Shown here piece by piece: positions 17,786 through 25,818 of a DNA stretch of 64,000 nucleotides. The stretch is taken from positions 1 through 64,000 of the forward strand of contig CAZXKO010000042.1 of assembly GCA_964641665.1 (NCBI GenBank), given 5' to 3'. Numbering within the stretch: the first letter of the stretch is position 1; the number at the start of each line of letters is the position of its first letter. Origin of the DNA: Gp1-AA133 sp964641665. Its GTDB lineage: Bacteria; Acidobacteriota; Terriglobia; Terriglobales; Acidobacteriaceae. The notes beneath the pieces were generated by a model. The model saw nothing but the letters and a program-made list of their open reading frames with translations. It was not told the origin of the DNA and made no database searches. Position numbers and translations under genes: made by a program.

Positions 17786-20296
17786 ATGCGCACCTGGATG
17801 GCCACCGCCATATCCCTGGGACGCCGATTTCGCAACTTGGTTGCACCCGTCTCTGCTCTGATTCTTTCGACTTCCGCCATCGCTTTCGCCCAACCGGCTG
17901 GAGACTCTGTCGGAGGCGAGGCCGCGTTGAAACTTCCTGACCTCTCCCAAGTCACCTTCCTGGGAAGGATTGACGGCCATAAACTTCTGCTGATCGGATT
18001 GTTGTTCTGCGTCTTCGGACTGCTTTTCGGCCTCACCATCTTCACCAAACTGAAGAACCTGCCCGTACACAAGGCCATGCTTGAGATCTCAGAACTGATT
18101 TACGAGACCTGCAAGACCTATCTGGTTACACAAGGCAAGTTCATCCTGGTTCTTTGGGCCTTCATCGCGGTCATTATCGCCATTTATTTCGGGTGGCTCG
18201 CTCCCGTGCCGGATAAGTCGATTGGCGTCACCCTCCCCATCATCCTGATGTTCAGCTTGGTCGGGATTGCAGGCAGCTACGGAGTTGCCTGGTTCGGCAT
18301 CCGAGTGAACACGTTCGCCAATTCTCGCACGGCGTTCGCTAGTCTGAAGGGAAAACCGTACCCCCTCTATAAGATTCCGCTCGAGGCCGGCATGAGCATC
18401 GGCATGATGCTCATCAGCGTCGAACTGTTGATCATGCTCTTCATCCTGCTCTTCATTCCGGGCGACTACGCGGGTCCTTGTTTCATCGGCTTCGCGATCG
18501 GCGAGTCGTTGGGCGCGGCCGCTTTGCGTATCGCGGGCGGCATCTTCACCAAGATCGCTGACATCGGTTCCGATCTGATGAAGATCGTCTTCAAGATTAA
18601 GGAAGACGATGCCCGCAACCCCGGCGTCATCGCGGACTGCACCGGCGACAACGCGGGAGACTCGGTTGGACCTTCGGCGGATGGGTTCGAAACCTATGGC
18701 GTGACGGGTGTAGCCCTGATCACCTTCATTCTGCTGGCGGTAAAGAGTCCGACCGTGCAGGTCCAACTGCTGGTCTGGATTTTTGTCATGCGCATCATGA
18801 TGCTGGTGGCCAGTGCGGCCGCATATTTCATCAATGGCGCCATCGCGAAAGCCCGGTACGGCAACGCGGACGAAATGAACTTTGAAACGCCGCTCACTTC
18901 CCTGGTCTGGATCACCTCGATTGTCTCGATCATTGCCACGTACTTCGTTTCGTATTACATCATCCCGATGTTGACGAACGACTCGTCGCAGTGGTGGAAG
19001 CTGGCTTCGATCATCTCCTGTGGAACGCTGGCGGGGGCGCTGATTCCTGAACTGGTCAAGGTCTTCACTTCGGTTGATTCCCGGCACGTCAAGGAAGTCG
19101 TGACCTCGGCAAAAGAAGGTGGCGCATCGCTCGGAATCCTCTCCGGATTCGTGGCCGGAAACTTCTCTGGCTATTGGCTCGGGCTTTCGATGGTTATCCT
19201 GATGTCGGTTGCCTACTTTTTCAGCCTGATGGGTCTGGGTGTGGCGGCCACCATGATTGCCGCGCCAGTGTTTGCCTTCGGCCTGGTTGCCTTCGGATTC
19301 CTTGGCATGGGCCCGGTGACGATCGCGGTGGATTCGTACGGCCCGGTTACGGACAACGCACAGTCCGTTTATGAACTTTCTCTGATCGAGCAAGTACCCA
19401 ACGTCAAGGCGGAGGTCAAGAGAGACTTCAACGTCGACATAAATTTTGACCGCGCCAAGGACCTGCTGGAAGAGAACGACGGGGCGGGCAACACCTTCAA
19501 GGCGACTGCCAAGCCGGTGCTGATTGGAACCGCCGTGGTGGGCGCTACCACGATGATCTTCTCCATCATCATGGCATTGACGAGTGGGCTGACTACGAAT
19601 GTGGATAAGCTCTCGCTGCTCCACGCCCCATTTTTCTTGGGTCTGATCACTGGCGGCGCAATGATCTACTGGTTCACCGGCGCTTCCACGCAGGCCGTGA
19701 CGACCGGTGCCTATCGCGCCGTGGAGTTCATCAAGGCCAACATCAAACTCGAGAGCGCGGAGAAGGCTTCCGTCGCCGACAGCAAAAAGGTAGTTGAGAT
19801 CTGCACCAAGTACGCACAGAAGGGCATGTTCAACATTTTTCTCGCGGTCTTTTTTGGGACCCTGACGTTCGCCTTTGTGGAACCGTTCTTCTTTATCGGA
19901 TACCTTATTTCGATTGCGATCTTCGGTCTCTACCAGGCCATCTTCATGGCCAACGCCGGCGCGGCTTGGGACAACGCCAAGAAGATCGTCGAGACGAAAC
20001 TGAAGCTCAAAGGCACGCCGCTGCACGACGCTACGGTTATCGGCGACACCGTGGGTGATCCTTTTAAAGACACGTCTTCCGTGGCTATGAACCCCGTCAT
20101 TAAGTTCACCACGCTGTTCGGGTTGTTGGCGGTGGAACTGGCGGTGTCTTTGTCGGAAAAAGGCGCCATGCTGACCCATGTTCTGGCGCTGGTATTTTTC
20201 CTGATCTCGGTCACATTCGTATACCGGTCGTTCTACGGAATGCGAATCGGATCCGAGGTGCAGGCCGCAAAAGCAGCGCAGGCAGCTGCAGATTAG
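17786..20296 (+). CDS. hppA: membrane-bound proton-translocating pyrophosphatase
   Basis: 836 residues with 16 or so hydrophobic segments, starting at the ATG at 17786 behind GGAGGA. It hydrolyses cytoplasmic pyrophosphate and pumps cations across the inner membrane. The PPi/Mg site is visible as EDDARNPGVIADCTGDNAGD near residues 271-290 and DSYGPVTDNAQSVYE near 515. The second acidic cluster is AAWDNAKKIVETK and the last one DTVGDPFKDTSSVAMNP. In GNTFKATAKP (near residue 567) a Lys occupies the position that distinguishes K+-independent (Lys) from K+-dependent (Ala) enzymes, so a K+-independent H+ pump is inferred. The N-terminal extension and large size compared with the usual ~700 residues are typical of a subset of bacterial enzymes. 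Monocistronic. Confidence 0.93.
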   Translation: MRTWMATAISLGRRFRNLVAPVSALILSTSAIAFAQPAGDSVGGEAALKLPDLSQVTFLGRIDGHKLLLIGLLFCVFGLLFGLTIFTKLKNLPVHKAMLEISELIYETCKTYLVTQGKFILVLWAFIAVIIAIYFGWLAPVPDKSIGVTLPIILMFSLVGIAGSYGVAWFGIRVNTFANSRTAFASLKGKPYPLYKIPLEAGMSIGMMLISVELLIMLFILLFIPGDYAGPCFIGFAIGESLGAAALRIAGGIFTKIADIGSDLMKIVFKIKEDDARNPGVIADCTGDNAGDSVGPSADGFETYGVTGVALITFILLAVKSPTVQVQLLVWIFVMRIMMLVASAAAYFINGAIAKARYGNADEMNFETPLTSLVWITSIVSIIATYFVSYYIIPMLTNDSSQWWKLASIISCGTLAGALIPELVKVFTSVDSRHVKEVVTSAKEGGASLGILSGFVAGNFSGYWLGLSMVILMSVAYFFSLMGLGVAATMIAAPVFAFGLVAFGFLGMGPVTIAVDSYGPVTDNAQSVYELSLIEQVPNVKAEVKRDFNVDINFDRAKDLLEENDGAGNTFKATAKPVLIGTAVVGATTMIFSIIMALTSGLTTNVDKLSLLHAPFFLGLITGGAMIYWFTGASTQAVTTGAYRAVEFIKANIKLESAEKASVADSKKVVEICTKYAQKGMFNIFLAVFFGTLTFAFVEPFFFIGYLISIAIFGLYQAIFMANAGAAWDNAKKIVETKLKLKGTPLHDATVIGDTVGDPFKDTSSVAMNPVIKFTTLFGLLAVELAVSLSEKGAMLTHVLALVFFLISVTFVYRSFYGMRIGSEVQAAKAAQAAAD

Positions 20297-20298
20297 CG

Positions 20299-20397
20299 TT
20301 TAGTAGCGCCGGCATCTCGCCGGCTGTCCCGAGGGCATCTTGCCATCGACGTGGAGTGCGAAGCGCCCACCCGACAGCATCCAAGATGGCGCTACTT
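20299..20397. repeat. REP-like imperfect inverted repeat between hppA and the cytochrome gene
   Basis: The left end (from 20303) reads AGTAGCGCCGGCATCTCGCC and GGCTGTC. The right end, on the opposite strand from 20397, reads AGTAGCGCCATCTTGGATGC and TGTCGG. The two ends are thus related inverted sequences about 30 bp long around a 40-bp centre, with an inner GCCGGC hairpin. It sits exactly between two convergent genes. It may act as a bidirectional terminator or be one copy of a dispersed palindromic (REP/MITE) element. No second copy is obvious in this window. Confidence 0.55.
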
Positions 20398-20829
20398 TTT
20401 TGTGCCCGTCGCCTGGGGCGCAACATCCTGCTTTAGCATTCTCAGGTAGAGCAACAACTGCCAGCGCTGCATCTCCGGTAGCTTACTGAACGAGGGCATG
20501 CCGCGATCTACATTGCCGTTTGTAATCTTCCAGAACAATGTTCCGTCGGTTTGCACTTGCACCGCCGGTAACAGCAGGTCGGCGGCGTGCTTCTTGGCCA
20601 AGCCCCTGCCGTCCTCGCCATGACACTCCGTGCAGTTCCGATGAAACAGCTTCTGCCCCCCGGCAGCGGCTTCCGGCTTATGGGCCAGCGGATTTGTGCG
20701 AGTAGCAGCCTCCTGCGGAGCACGCCAGTTCGGATCCTGCTGGTAAGCAGTGTTCTGCCCGCACAGAGCTCCGACGAGCACCATGCACGCTGCCACCAGC
20801 AGAAGCCCCACCGTGTTGGATGCCCGCAT
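20392..20829 (-). CDS. exported class I cytochrome c
   Basis: 145 residues with an N-terminal Sec signal (VGLLLVAACMVLVGALCGQ). One haem c attachment site, NCTECHGEDGRG, lies near residues 65-75, with the probable axial methionine in DRGMPSFSKLPEMQ. It is a periplasmic or membrane-tethered mono-haem electron carrier of the cytochrome-cbb3-subunit/cytochrome_C type. Its ATG overlaps the stop of the upstream outer-membrane-type gene (TGATG), so they are translationally coupled. That partner suggests a shared envelope role, but no redox partner is encoded nearby. Confidence 0.88.
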   Translation of the reverse strand: MRASNTVGLLLVAACMVLVGALCGQNTAYQQDPNWRAPQEAATRTNPLAHKPEAAAGGQKLFHRNCTECHGEDGRGLAKKHAADLLLPAVQVQTDGTLFWKITNGNVDRGMPSFSKLPEMQRWQLLLYLRMLKQDVAPQATGTKK

Positions 20830-21707
20830 CAGCGTCTGCCCCCGAAGAGTTCCGCCAGCTTGCTGCCGAATCCGCGGATCTCATAGCTGTAGCCGAAACG
20901 AATCAGCACGGGACTACCCAACCCGCTGAGAGCGACCGCCGGCGAGAAATGAATCGAAGCATTCTCGCTCACCTGCCACGACACCACGGGAGCGGCATAA
21001 TGAGCCGCATCGCGGAAGCCCACGCCGTCCGCGGTGCTTCCGAGTCCACCATAAAATTCGACCCCCACGATGAAGTTCTCGCGGCAGAAGCGGCAATTCT
21101 GGGCGCTCGCGAGCGACGATAGGGGTCGGGAAAATCCGAAAGCGTAACCGAACTCGAAGCCTTCGTCGCGCGACAGGTTTTTCTCCGTCAGGAAGTTCCC
21201 GGCGATGTTCCAGTCGCGGACGGTGCTCGACAGGATCAGTTTGGCCTCTAATTCATTGTCCTTGATCGGATGGAGCTCTGCGTTGGGCGAAGTCACGTCT
21301 GGGATGCCCGTGATCTCCTTCAGTATCCGGCTGGCTTCGTTGATGTCTTCGTATTCGAGGTACAGGACTGGATTGATCCAGTGCTCACGTTTGAGGGGCC
21401 GGAAGCGGTTCTCCAGCCGCCACCCCGTGAAGACCGTGCTATCCCCTGCAGTTCCTTGCCCTTCGAGATAAAGTTCTGACGTCCATCGCCCAGTAACTCC
21501 ATACTCGAGTTCTATGTATGGTGCGATGTAGGCGTTCTGGTTCGACCGCGGGATTCCAATCGTGGAAAAGGTTTCGATCTCCAAATTCCCTGGCTCTTCC
21601 AGCTGATGATCGTAGGTGACGAGGTACGGACTCTCCTGCGCCCGGCAAATGAGGCTTGTTCCGCACAAGCAGAGACAAAGCAAAAACCGCGCCAAGGTAA
21701 ACTCCAA
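20829..21707 (-). CDS. predicted outer-membrane beta-barrel protein of unknown function
   Basis: 292 residues, signal peptide FTLARFLLCLCLCGTSLICRAQ. Alternating aromatic strand patterns follow (YIAPYIELEYGVTGRWTSEL, FTGWRLENRF, INPVLYLEYEDI, FIVGVEFYGGLG), ending in GFGSKLAELFGGRR. This fits a 12-strand or so barrel or a transporter-like outer membrane protein. The reading frame has only a TTG start at 21707 with no evident Shine-Dalgarno, and an in-frame TAA is two codons upstream. A TTGCAA-type palindrome (21715-21731) lies directly over the expected promoter or translation start, so control by the neighbouring Fur-family protein is plausible. Co-transcribed with the cytochrome c gene. Confidence 0.7.
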   Translation of the reverse strand: MEFTLARFLLCLCLCGTSLICRAQESPYLVTYDHQLEEPGNLEIETFSTIGIPRSNQNAYIAPYIELEYGVTGRWTSELYLEGQGTAGDSTVFTGWRLENRFRPLKREHWINPVLYLEYEDINEASRILKEITGIPDVTSPNAELHPIKDNELEAKLILSSTVRDWNIAGNFLTEKNLSRDEGFEFGYAFGFSRPLSSLASAQNCRFCRENFIVGVEFYGGLGSTADGVGFRDAAHYAAPVVSWQVSENASIHFSPAVALSGLGSPVLIRFGYSYEIRGFGSKLAELFGGRR

Positions 21708-21714
21708 GTGTTAT

Positions 21715-21731
21715 ATGCAACTCAGTTGCAT
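21715..21731. promoter_or_regulatory. TTGCAA-type palindrome before the outer-membrane protein/cytochrome operon
   Basis: ATGCAACTCAGTTGCAT, arms ATGCAACT/AGTTGCAT around one central base. It sits 8-24 bp upstream of the TTG start at 21707 and matches the motif at 21801, 22311 and 31917. Confidence 0.6.
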
Positions 21732-21800
21732 TATTATGTCTATCGTATTCACCACCTCCGACTCGGTCAACCTCCTCCACCATTTTGTGTTTCAGGATTC

Positions 21801-21816
21801 TTGCAACCAGTTGCAA
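21801..21816. promoter_or_regulatory. TTGCAA-type palindrome, second copy, just after the fur-like gene
   Basis: TTGCAACCAGTTGCAA has perfect 6-bp arms and a 4-bp spacer, 10 bp past the stop of the Fur-family gene and about 95 bp upstream of the outer-membrane gene start. It could be a distal operator for that operon. Confidence 0.6.
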
Positions 21817-21825
21817 CGTGCGAGG

Positions 21826-22287
21826 CTACCCAGGTGGGGATCCCACTCGACACTGGCCGCAATAGCCACCGACCTCGAGGCGAGTCACGACGATATGGAA
21901 GCGGCAGTCCCGCTGGATCTGCCCCTTGAGCCGGTCGAAAAGATCGCTCTCGAACTCCGTGATCTTGCCGCAACGCAAACAGGCCATGTGGATGTGGTCG
22001 CGCTGGGGGCGTCTTTCGTAGTAATGCTTCTCCCCCTGCAGATGCATGAGATCCAGTTCGTCGATCAGCCCGTGGCGTTTCAGCAGGTTGAGCGTCCGGT
22101 AGACGGTTACGCGGTCGATCTGCGGGTCCAGTCGATGGGCCTTGCGGAGGATCTGACTGGCGTCGAGATGTTGTTTCGCGGTCTCCACCACACTCAGGAT
22201 CGTGCGCCGCTGCCGGGTCATGCGAAGACCGCGCGACATGAGTTCCGCCTGCAGGCGTCCGGGAGTCTCGGTCTCTGGTAAAGGCAT
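21826..22287 (-). CDS. Fur-family metal- or peroxide-responsive regulator
   Basis: 153 residues. Winged HTH: RMTRQRRTILSVVETAKQHL, then ASQILRKAHRLDPQIDRVTV and YRTLNLLKRHGLI. The dimerisation domain has DHIHMACLRCGKITEF, containing the HxH ligand pair and the first structural CxxC. A second CxxC lies near the C terminus (GGYCGQC). Both zinc Cys pairs are therefore intact. Which metal or signal it senses (Fe, Zn, Mn or peroxide) is not decided by these residues. TTGCAA palindromes flank the gene on both sides, one 24-40 bp upstream of its start, suggesting autoregulation. Monocistronic. Confidence 0.9.
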   Translation of the reverse strand: MPLPETETPGRLQAELMSRGLRMTRQRRTILSVVETAKQHLDASQILRKAHRLDPQIDRVTVYRTLNLLKRHGLIDELDLMHLQGEKHYYERRPQRDHIHMACLRCGKITEFESDLFDRLKGQIQRDCRFHIVVTRLEVGGYCGQCRVGSPPG

Positions 22288-22310
22288 GGCTCGCTACTCT
22301 CTCGAAGCAG

Positions 22311-22327
22311 TTGCAACTGGTTTGCAA
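22311..22327. promoter_or_regulatory. TTGCAA-type palindrome before the fur-like gene
   Basis: TTGCAACTGGTTTGCAA, 6-bp arms with a 5-bp spacer, 24-40 bp upstream of the start at 22287. Probable autoregulatory operator. Confidence 0.65.
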
Positions 22328-22383
22328 CTATTGTACACAAGACATCCGCCTAAAAGCGCCGCACTCAAGGCACTCTAGTGTTG

Positions 22384-22725
22384 CTAGTTTCCCTTCATTT
22401 TGTCTTTGACACTGTGGGCGAGCTTTTCGATCTCTTCGGCTTTCTTGATCACCGTGAGGGACAACATGTTTTCGTTGGTCTTGTCCACGTACTCCTTCAG
22501 TTCAGTGGAGAGCTTGAGCAGCTTCTCAGTATCCCGCTTCAGGGCAACTTGACGCTCCTGGTTGGCCTTCTTAGCCATATCACGCTCCAGTTTCGCCTTC
22601 GCCTCGTCCTCGGGCGACGTAGTTCGTTCGGGGGGAAACTGGACATTGGGCACGGTCGGATTCTGGGCCGCGGCGACGTTCGGAAGCGACAACGCGGAAA
22701 GGAGCAGGACACCGGTTAGCAGCAT
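22384..22725 (-). CDS. small exported coiled-coil protein of unknown function
   Basis: 113 residues from the ATG at 22725; a GTG at 22734 lies nearer to the GAGGTGG Shine-Dalgarno and is an equally possible start. Signal peptide MLLTGVLLLSALSLPNVAAAQ. After a Pro-rich stretch (NPTVPNVQFPPERTTS) the remainder is a highly charged helix (EDEAKAKLERDMAKKANQER, then EKLLKLSTELKEYVDKT) with coiled-coil spacing. No enzyme motif. It may be a periplasmic scaffold or chaperone-like protein. Confidence 0.65.
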   Translation of the reverse strand: MLLTGVLLLSALSLPNVAAAQNPTVPNVQFPPERTTSPEDEAKAKLERDMAKKANQERQVALKRDTEKLLKLSTELKEYVDKTNENMLSLTVIKKAEEIEKLAHSVKDKMKGN

Positions 22726-22820
22726 GTGCGTCACGACCCACCTCTGAGAAGCAGGACTTGGAGCGAGCCCCATTATAAGTGGACGCGTCCGCGAGAAGAC
22801 AGGCCTTCCGCCGGAACAGA

Positions 22821-22849
22821 AATAAGAAAAGCGAGGACCCAGTCCTCGC
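22821..22849 (-). terminator. intrinsic terminator after rho
   Basis: On the minus strand GCGAGGAC-TGG-GTCCTCGC (8-bp perfect stem, 3-nt loop, 22849-22831) is followed at once by TTTTCTTATT. It lies 55 bp past the rho stop codon. Confidence 0.85.
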
Positions 22850-22903
22850 CATGGGAGCGATCGCCGATTGAGGAATGCCCGCTTTTCCGGACGAACCAGT
22901 GGC

Positions 22904-24154
22904 CTACAGCGAGCTCATATTCGCCAGGAATTCCCCATTCGACTTCGTCTTGTTCAACTTGTCGATGAGAAGTTCCATTGCTTCGACCGGGCTCAACGGG
23001 TTCAGCACCTTCCGGAGAACCCAGATACGAGTCAGGTCTTCCTTCGGGATCAGCAGTTCCTCCTTGCGCGTACCGGAGCGCTGAATGTCGATGGCCGGGA
23101 AGGTGCGCTTGTCGACCAACTTGCGGTCGAGGATGATTTCCATGTTGCCCGTGCCCTTGAATTCTTCGAAGATCACGTCGTCCATACGCGAACCGGTGTC
23201 AATAAGGGCCGTCGCAATGATAGTCAGCGACCCGCCTTCCTCGATGTTTCGCGCCGATCCGAAGAACCGCTTGGGACGCTGCAATGCGTTTGAATCCACG
23301 CCACCGGAAAGAACCTTGCCGCTGGGCGGCACAATCGTGTTATAGGCGCGAGCCAGACGGGTAATTGAATCGAGCAAGATCACGACGTCGCGCTTATGCT
23401 CAACCAGGCGCTTGGCCTTTTCGATCACCATTTCTGCAACCTGCACGTGGCGGGCGGCGGGCTCGTCGAAGGTGGAGGAAATCACTTCACCCTTCACCGA
23501 GCGCTGCATGTCAGTGACTTCTTCCGGACGTTCGTCGATCAGAAGAACGATCAGCACAACTTCCGGGTGATTCGTCGTGATCGAGTTGGCGACGTTCTGC
23601 AACAGCATCGTCTTGCCGGCGCGGGGAGGCGACACGATCAGGCCGCGCTGCCCTTTTCCGATCGGCGTCAACAGATCCATTACGCGTGCGCTCACGTTCT
23701 CGCGGGTCGTTTCGAGCTTCAGGCGCTCCTGCGGATAAAGCGGCGTAAGGTTGTCGAACATAATCTTGTTGCGCGCTTCATCGGGCGACTCGAAGTTCAC
23801 CGCCTCGATCTTTACCAGGGCGAAGTACTTTTCGCCTTCGTGCGGCGGACGGACCTGGCCACTGATGGTGTCACCGGTCTTGAGATCGAACTTACGGATC
23901 TGTGAGGGCGAGACATAGATGTCGTCGGGCCCAGGAAGGTAGTTGTAATCCGGCGAGCGGAGAAAGCCATAGCCGTCGGGCAGAATCTCGAGAACGCCTT
24001 CGGCGAAGATGTGGCCTTCTTTTTCGCTCTGCGCCTGAAGGATCTTGAAAATCAGATCCTGCTTGCGCAGACCGCTGGCCCCGGGCAGATCCAGAGATCG
24101 GGCGATCTTGGTCAGCTCGGTAATATTCTTTTCTTTGAGTTCAGCGATGGTCAT
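22904..24154 (-). CDS. rho: transcription termination factor Rho
   Basis: 416 residues, the usual length. The N-terminal Rho_N/SAP-like helical part (IAELKEKNITELTKIARSLD) is followed by the cold-shock RNA-binding domain with GYGFLRSPDYNYLPGPDDIY. The hexameric ATPase core has P-loop IVSPPRAGKTML, Walker B VLIVLLIDERPEEVTDM, the Q loop region LLDSITRLARAYN and the R loop GGVDSNALQRPKRFFGSARN. It terminates transcription by RNA-dependent translocation. Start ATG at 24154 with TAGGTGATC upstream. Ends with an intrinsic terminator. An omega-like gene lies 78 bp upstream on the same strand. Confidence 0.97.
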   Translation of the reverse strand: MTIAELKEKNITELTKIARSLDLPGASGLRKQDLIFKILQAQSEKEGHIFAEGVLEILPDGYGFLRSPDYNYLPGPDDIYVSPSQIRKFDLKTGDTISGQVRPPHEGEKYFALVKIEAVNFESPDEARNKIMFDNLTPLYPQERLKLETTRENVSARVMDLLTPIGKGQRGLIVSPPRAGKTMLLQNVANSITTNHPEVVLIVLLIDERPEEVTDMQRSVKGEVISSTFDEPAARHVQVAEMVIEKAKRLVEHKRDVVILLDSITRLARAYNTIVPPSGKVLSGGVDSNALQRPKRFFGSARNIEEGGSLTIIATALIDTGSRMDDVIFEEFKGTGNMEIILDRKLVDKRTFPAIDIQRSGTRKEELLIPKEDLTRIWVLRKVLNPLSPVEAMELLIDKLNKTKSNGEFLANMSSL

Positions 24155-24232
24155 TGATCACCTACGGGAAATTTACAAAGGGGGGTGCTGCTGGAAGACT
24201 TACGACTCGCGGGGCAGGAGGCGGGGCTGGTG

Positions 24233-24448
24233 TTACGCAGCCCGCCGTTGCGCCTCGGCGAAATTTTCCGGCTCAGATAGAACCGCCTGCCGCTCCGCGC
24301 CAGCGATCCGGTCCAAAACCTGATTCATGGTTTCCTGAATGCGGGTGCTAGGCCGGTGAAATTTCCGGGTGGCCTTAGAGGCAAGCTGACAAAGCATATA
24401 ACGATTCCGCAGGGTATGTAAAGCCTCAAAAACGCGATCAGAACGCAT
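24233..24448 (-). CDS. small protein resembling the RNA polymerase omega subunit
   Basis: 71 residues from the ATG at 24448, which has AAGGAGAA well placed upstream. The core NRYMLCQLASKATRKFHRPS, then TRIQETMNQVLDRIAGAE, resembles the omega signature (Asn-Arg-Tyr/Phe followed by a basic helix) as I recall it from acidobacterial RpoZ proteins. Omega helps assemble RNA polymerase around the beta' subunit. rpoZ normally sits next to gmk; here the neighbour is rho, so this may be a divergent second copy. I am only moderately sure of the family. Confidence 0.5.
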   Translation of the reverse strand: MRSDRVFEALHTLRNRYMLCQLASKATRKFHRPSTRIQETMNQVLDRIAGAERQAVLSEPENFAEAQRRAA

Positions 24449-24906
24449 AGTAATGATTCTCCTTATACTTTCCGGGCAACACTCACACTTCCACTCACCC
24501 GTGACAACGCGCCCCCAGAAACAGCGCAAGTCACTGAATTAGCATGGGTTTACGCGGATTGCACGAATCAATCCTTATAGATGCTTTGCCAACCCTGAAA
24601 GTTGCTCATTTTTCGGGGTTATGGGCCCGCGTCTACGCTAGGGGCACTTTTGAAAGGGCCGGAAAACGGGCGTTGCATCCTCTGGAACGCGCTAATCTAA
24701 AGGCAAACGCCTCCGAGGTCAAGGACTTCTTGCAGAAGGCGAAATCGAGTTGTTTAGTGGCTAGATACCGGGAGTAGACGGAGTTCCGCCCTACCAACAT
24801 GGGGCCTCGACCCCTGGGGCAGGCTTCAAAAAACGACTCTGGCAGAATGTGTTTGATATCTTGCCCGCAGGTTTCCCTGAATGACGCGTTCAAGGAAGGG
24901 AGTGCT
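24449..24906. other. intergenic region, no gene recognised
   Basis: 458 bp between two divergent transcription units. It must hold the promoter of the omega-like/rho transcript on the minus strand and that of the epimerase-pilT unit on the plus strand. Short open frames (for example 24544-24777) show no family pattern and no good ribosome-binding site. Confidence 0.45.
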
Positions 24907-25818
24907 TTGAAAACGACTCGCCGGGCTTTCGTCCAGGGGCTTTCACTGTCGACCGTAGCCTTAGGTTTCCCTGCCGAGCGGAGAACCGCCCGTTTGCCGA
25001 TCGCGTTCTCAACTCTTGGCTGCCCTGCATGGGATCTGCAGAAGATTCTCGAATTCGCTGAAAGCCACGGATTCGCGGCGATCGAGTTGCGCGGGCTGCA
25101 GGGCAACCTGGACCTGCCCTCCCACCCAGCGTTCGCCGCAGGACAAATCGAGCAGACCAAGCGCGAAGTCGCCGGGCGCGGGCTCCAGGTCGCGTCCGTA
25201 AGCAGTTCGGCGAGGATGGGTGAAACTGACCCCGACAAGCGGGTACAAGAACTCGCCGACGGGCGACGATTCATCGATTTGGCCGCTTCCCTCGGCGCGC
25301 CGCACGTGCGGGTATTCGGGGACGGTGCCGCCGTCGAGAAGGGCGCCGCACCCGGCCAAGAGTTGAAGGCTCGTGTAGCGTCAGGATTGCATGAACTGGG
25401 CGAGTACGCGCGCCCAAAGAATGTCACAGTAATCATCGAGTCCCACGATAATTTCACCTCGTCAGCGATCCTGAGCGAAGTGCTGCAAAAGGCGGACTCC
25501 GATCACGTAGGGTTGTTGTGGGACGCTCACCACACCTTTGCCACCGCGCATGAAGAACCCGAGTTCACAGTACAGAAACTCGGCCCATGGATCCGGCACA
25601 CCCACCTCAAGGATTCCGTCGCAGCCGGCGAAGACCGCAAATATGTCCTTACGGGAAGGGGAACGGTCCCGATCCAGCGGCAAGTGCAGGCGCTGCGGTC
25701 GATCGCGTACAAGGGCTTTTACTGCTTTGAGTGGGAGAGGGTGTGGCATCCTGAACTCGAGGATCCGGAGATCGCGATTGCCGACTATGCGCAGGTTATA
25801 GGTGGGTATCTGAAATGA
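24907..25818 (+). CDS. sugar phosphate isomerase/epimerase (AP-endonuclease-2-like TIM barrel), exported
   Basis: 303 residues from the TTG at 24907, chosen because AAGGGAG lies directly upstream and a Tat-like signal begins there (KTTRRAFVQGLSLSTVALGF). The frame is open further upstream but without a plausible start. The barrel has the metal-site pattern of the Xylose isomerase-like family: FAAIELRGL, then VTVIIESHDNF (Glu), VGLLWDAHHTF (Asp-His), IRHTHLKDS (His-x-His) and FYCFEWERVW (Glu). It probably interconverts free sugars or inositols in the periplasm. Substrate unknown. The stop overlaps the pilT start by 4 bp (ATGA), so the two are translationally coupled, an odd functional pairing. 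Confidence 0.82.
   Translation: MKTTRRAFVQGLSLSTVALGFPAERRTARLPIAFSTLGCPAWDLQKILEFAESHGFAAIELRGLQGNLDLPSHPAFAAGQIEQTKREVAGRGLQVASVSSSARMGETDPDKRVQELADGRRFIDLAASLGAPHVRVFGDGAAVEKGAAPGQELKARVASGLHELGEYARPKNVTVIIESHDNFTSSAILSEVLQKADSDHVGLLWDAHHTFATAHEEPEFTVQKLGPWIRHTHLKDSVAAGEDRKYVLTGRGTVPIQRQVQALRSIAYKGFYCFEWERVWHPELEDPEIAIADYAQVIGGYLK

Noticed and set aside
18089..20179. A long antisense open frame of nearly 700 codons opposite hppA, rich in His, Arg, Asp and Gln
   Set aside because: It mirrors the transmembrane codons of hppA; composition is typical of antisense reading of hydrophobic coding DNA, with no family motif.
24544..24777. A 77-codon open frame between the omega-like and epimerase genes
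   Set aside because: No motif, no ribosome-binding site, and it ends in the probable promoter region of the epimerase gene.
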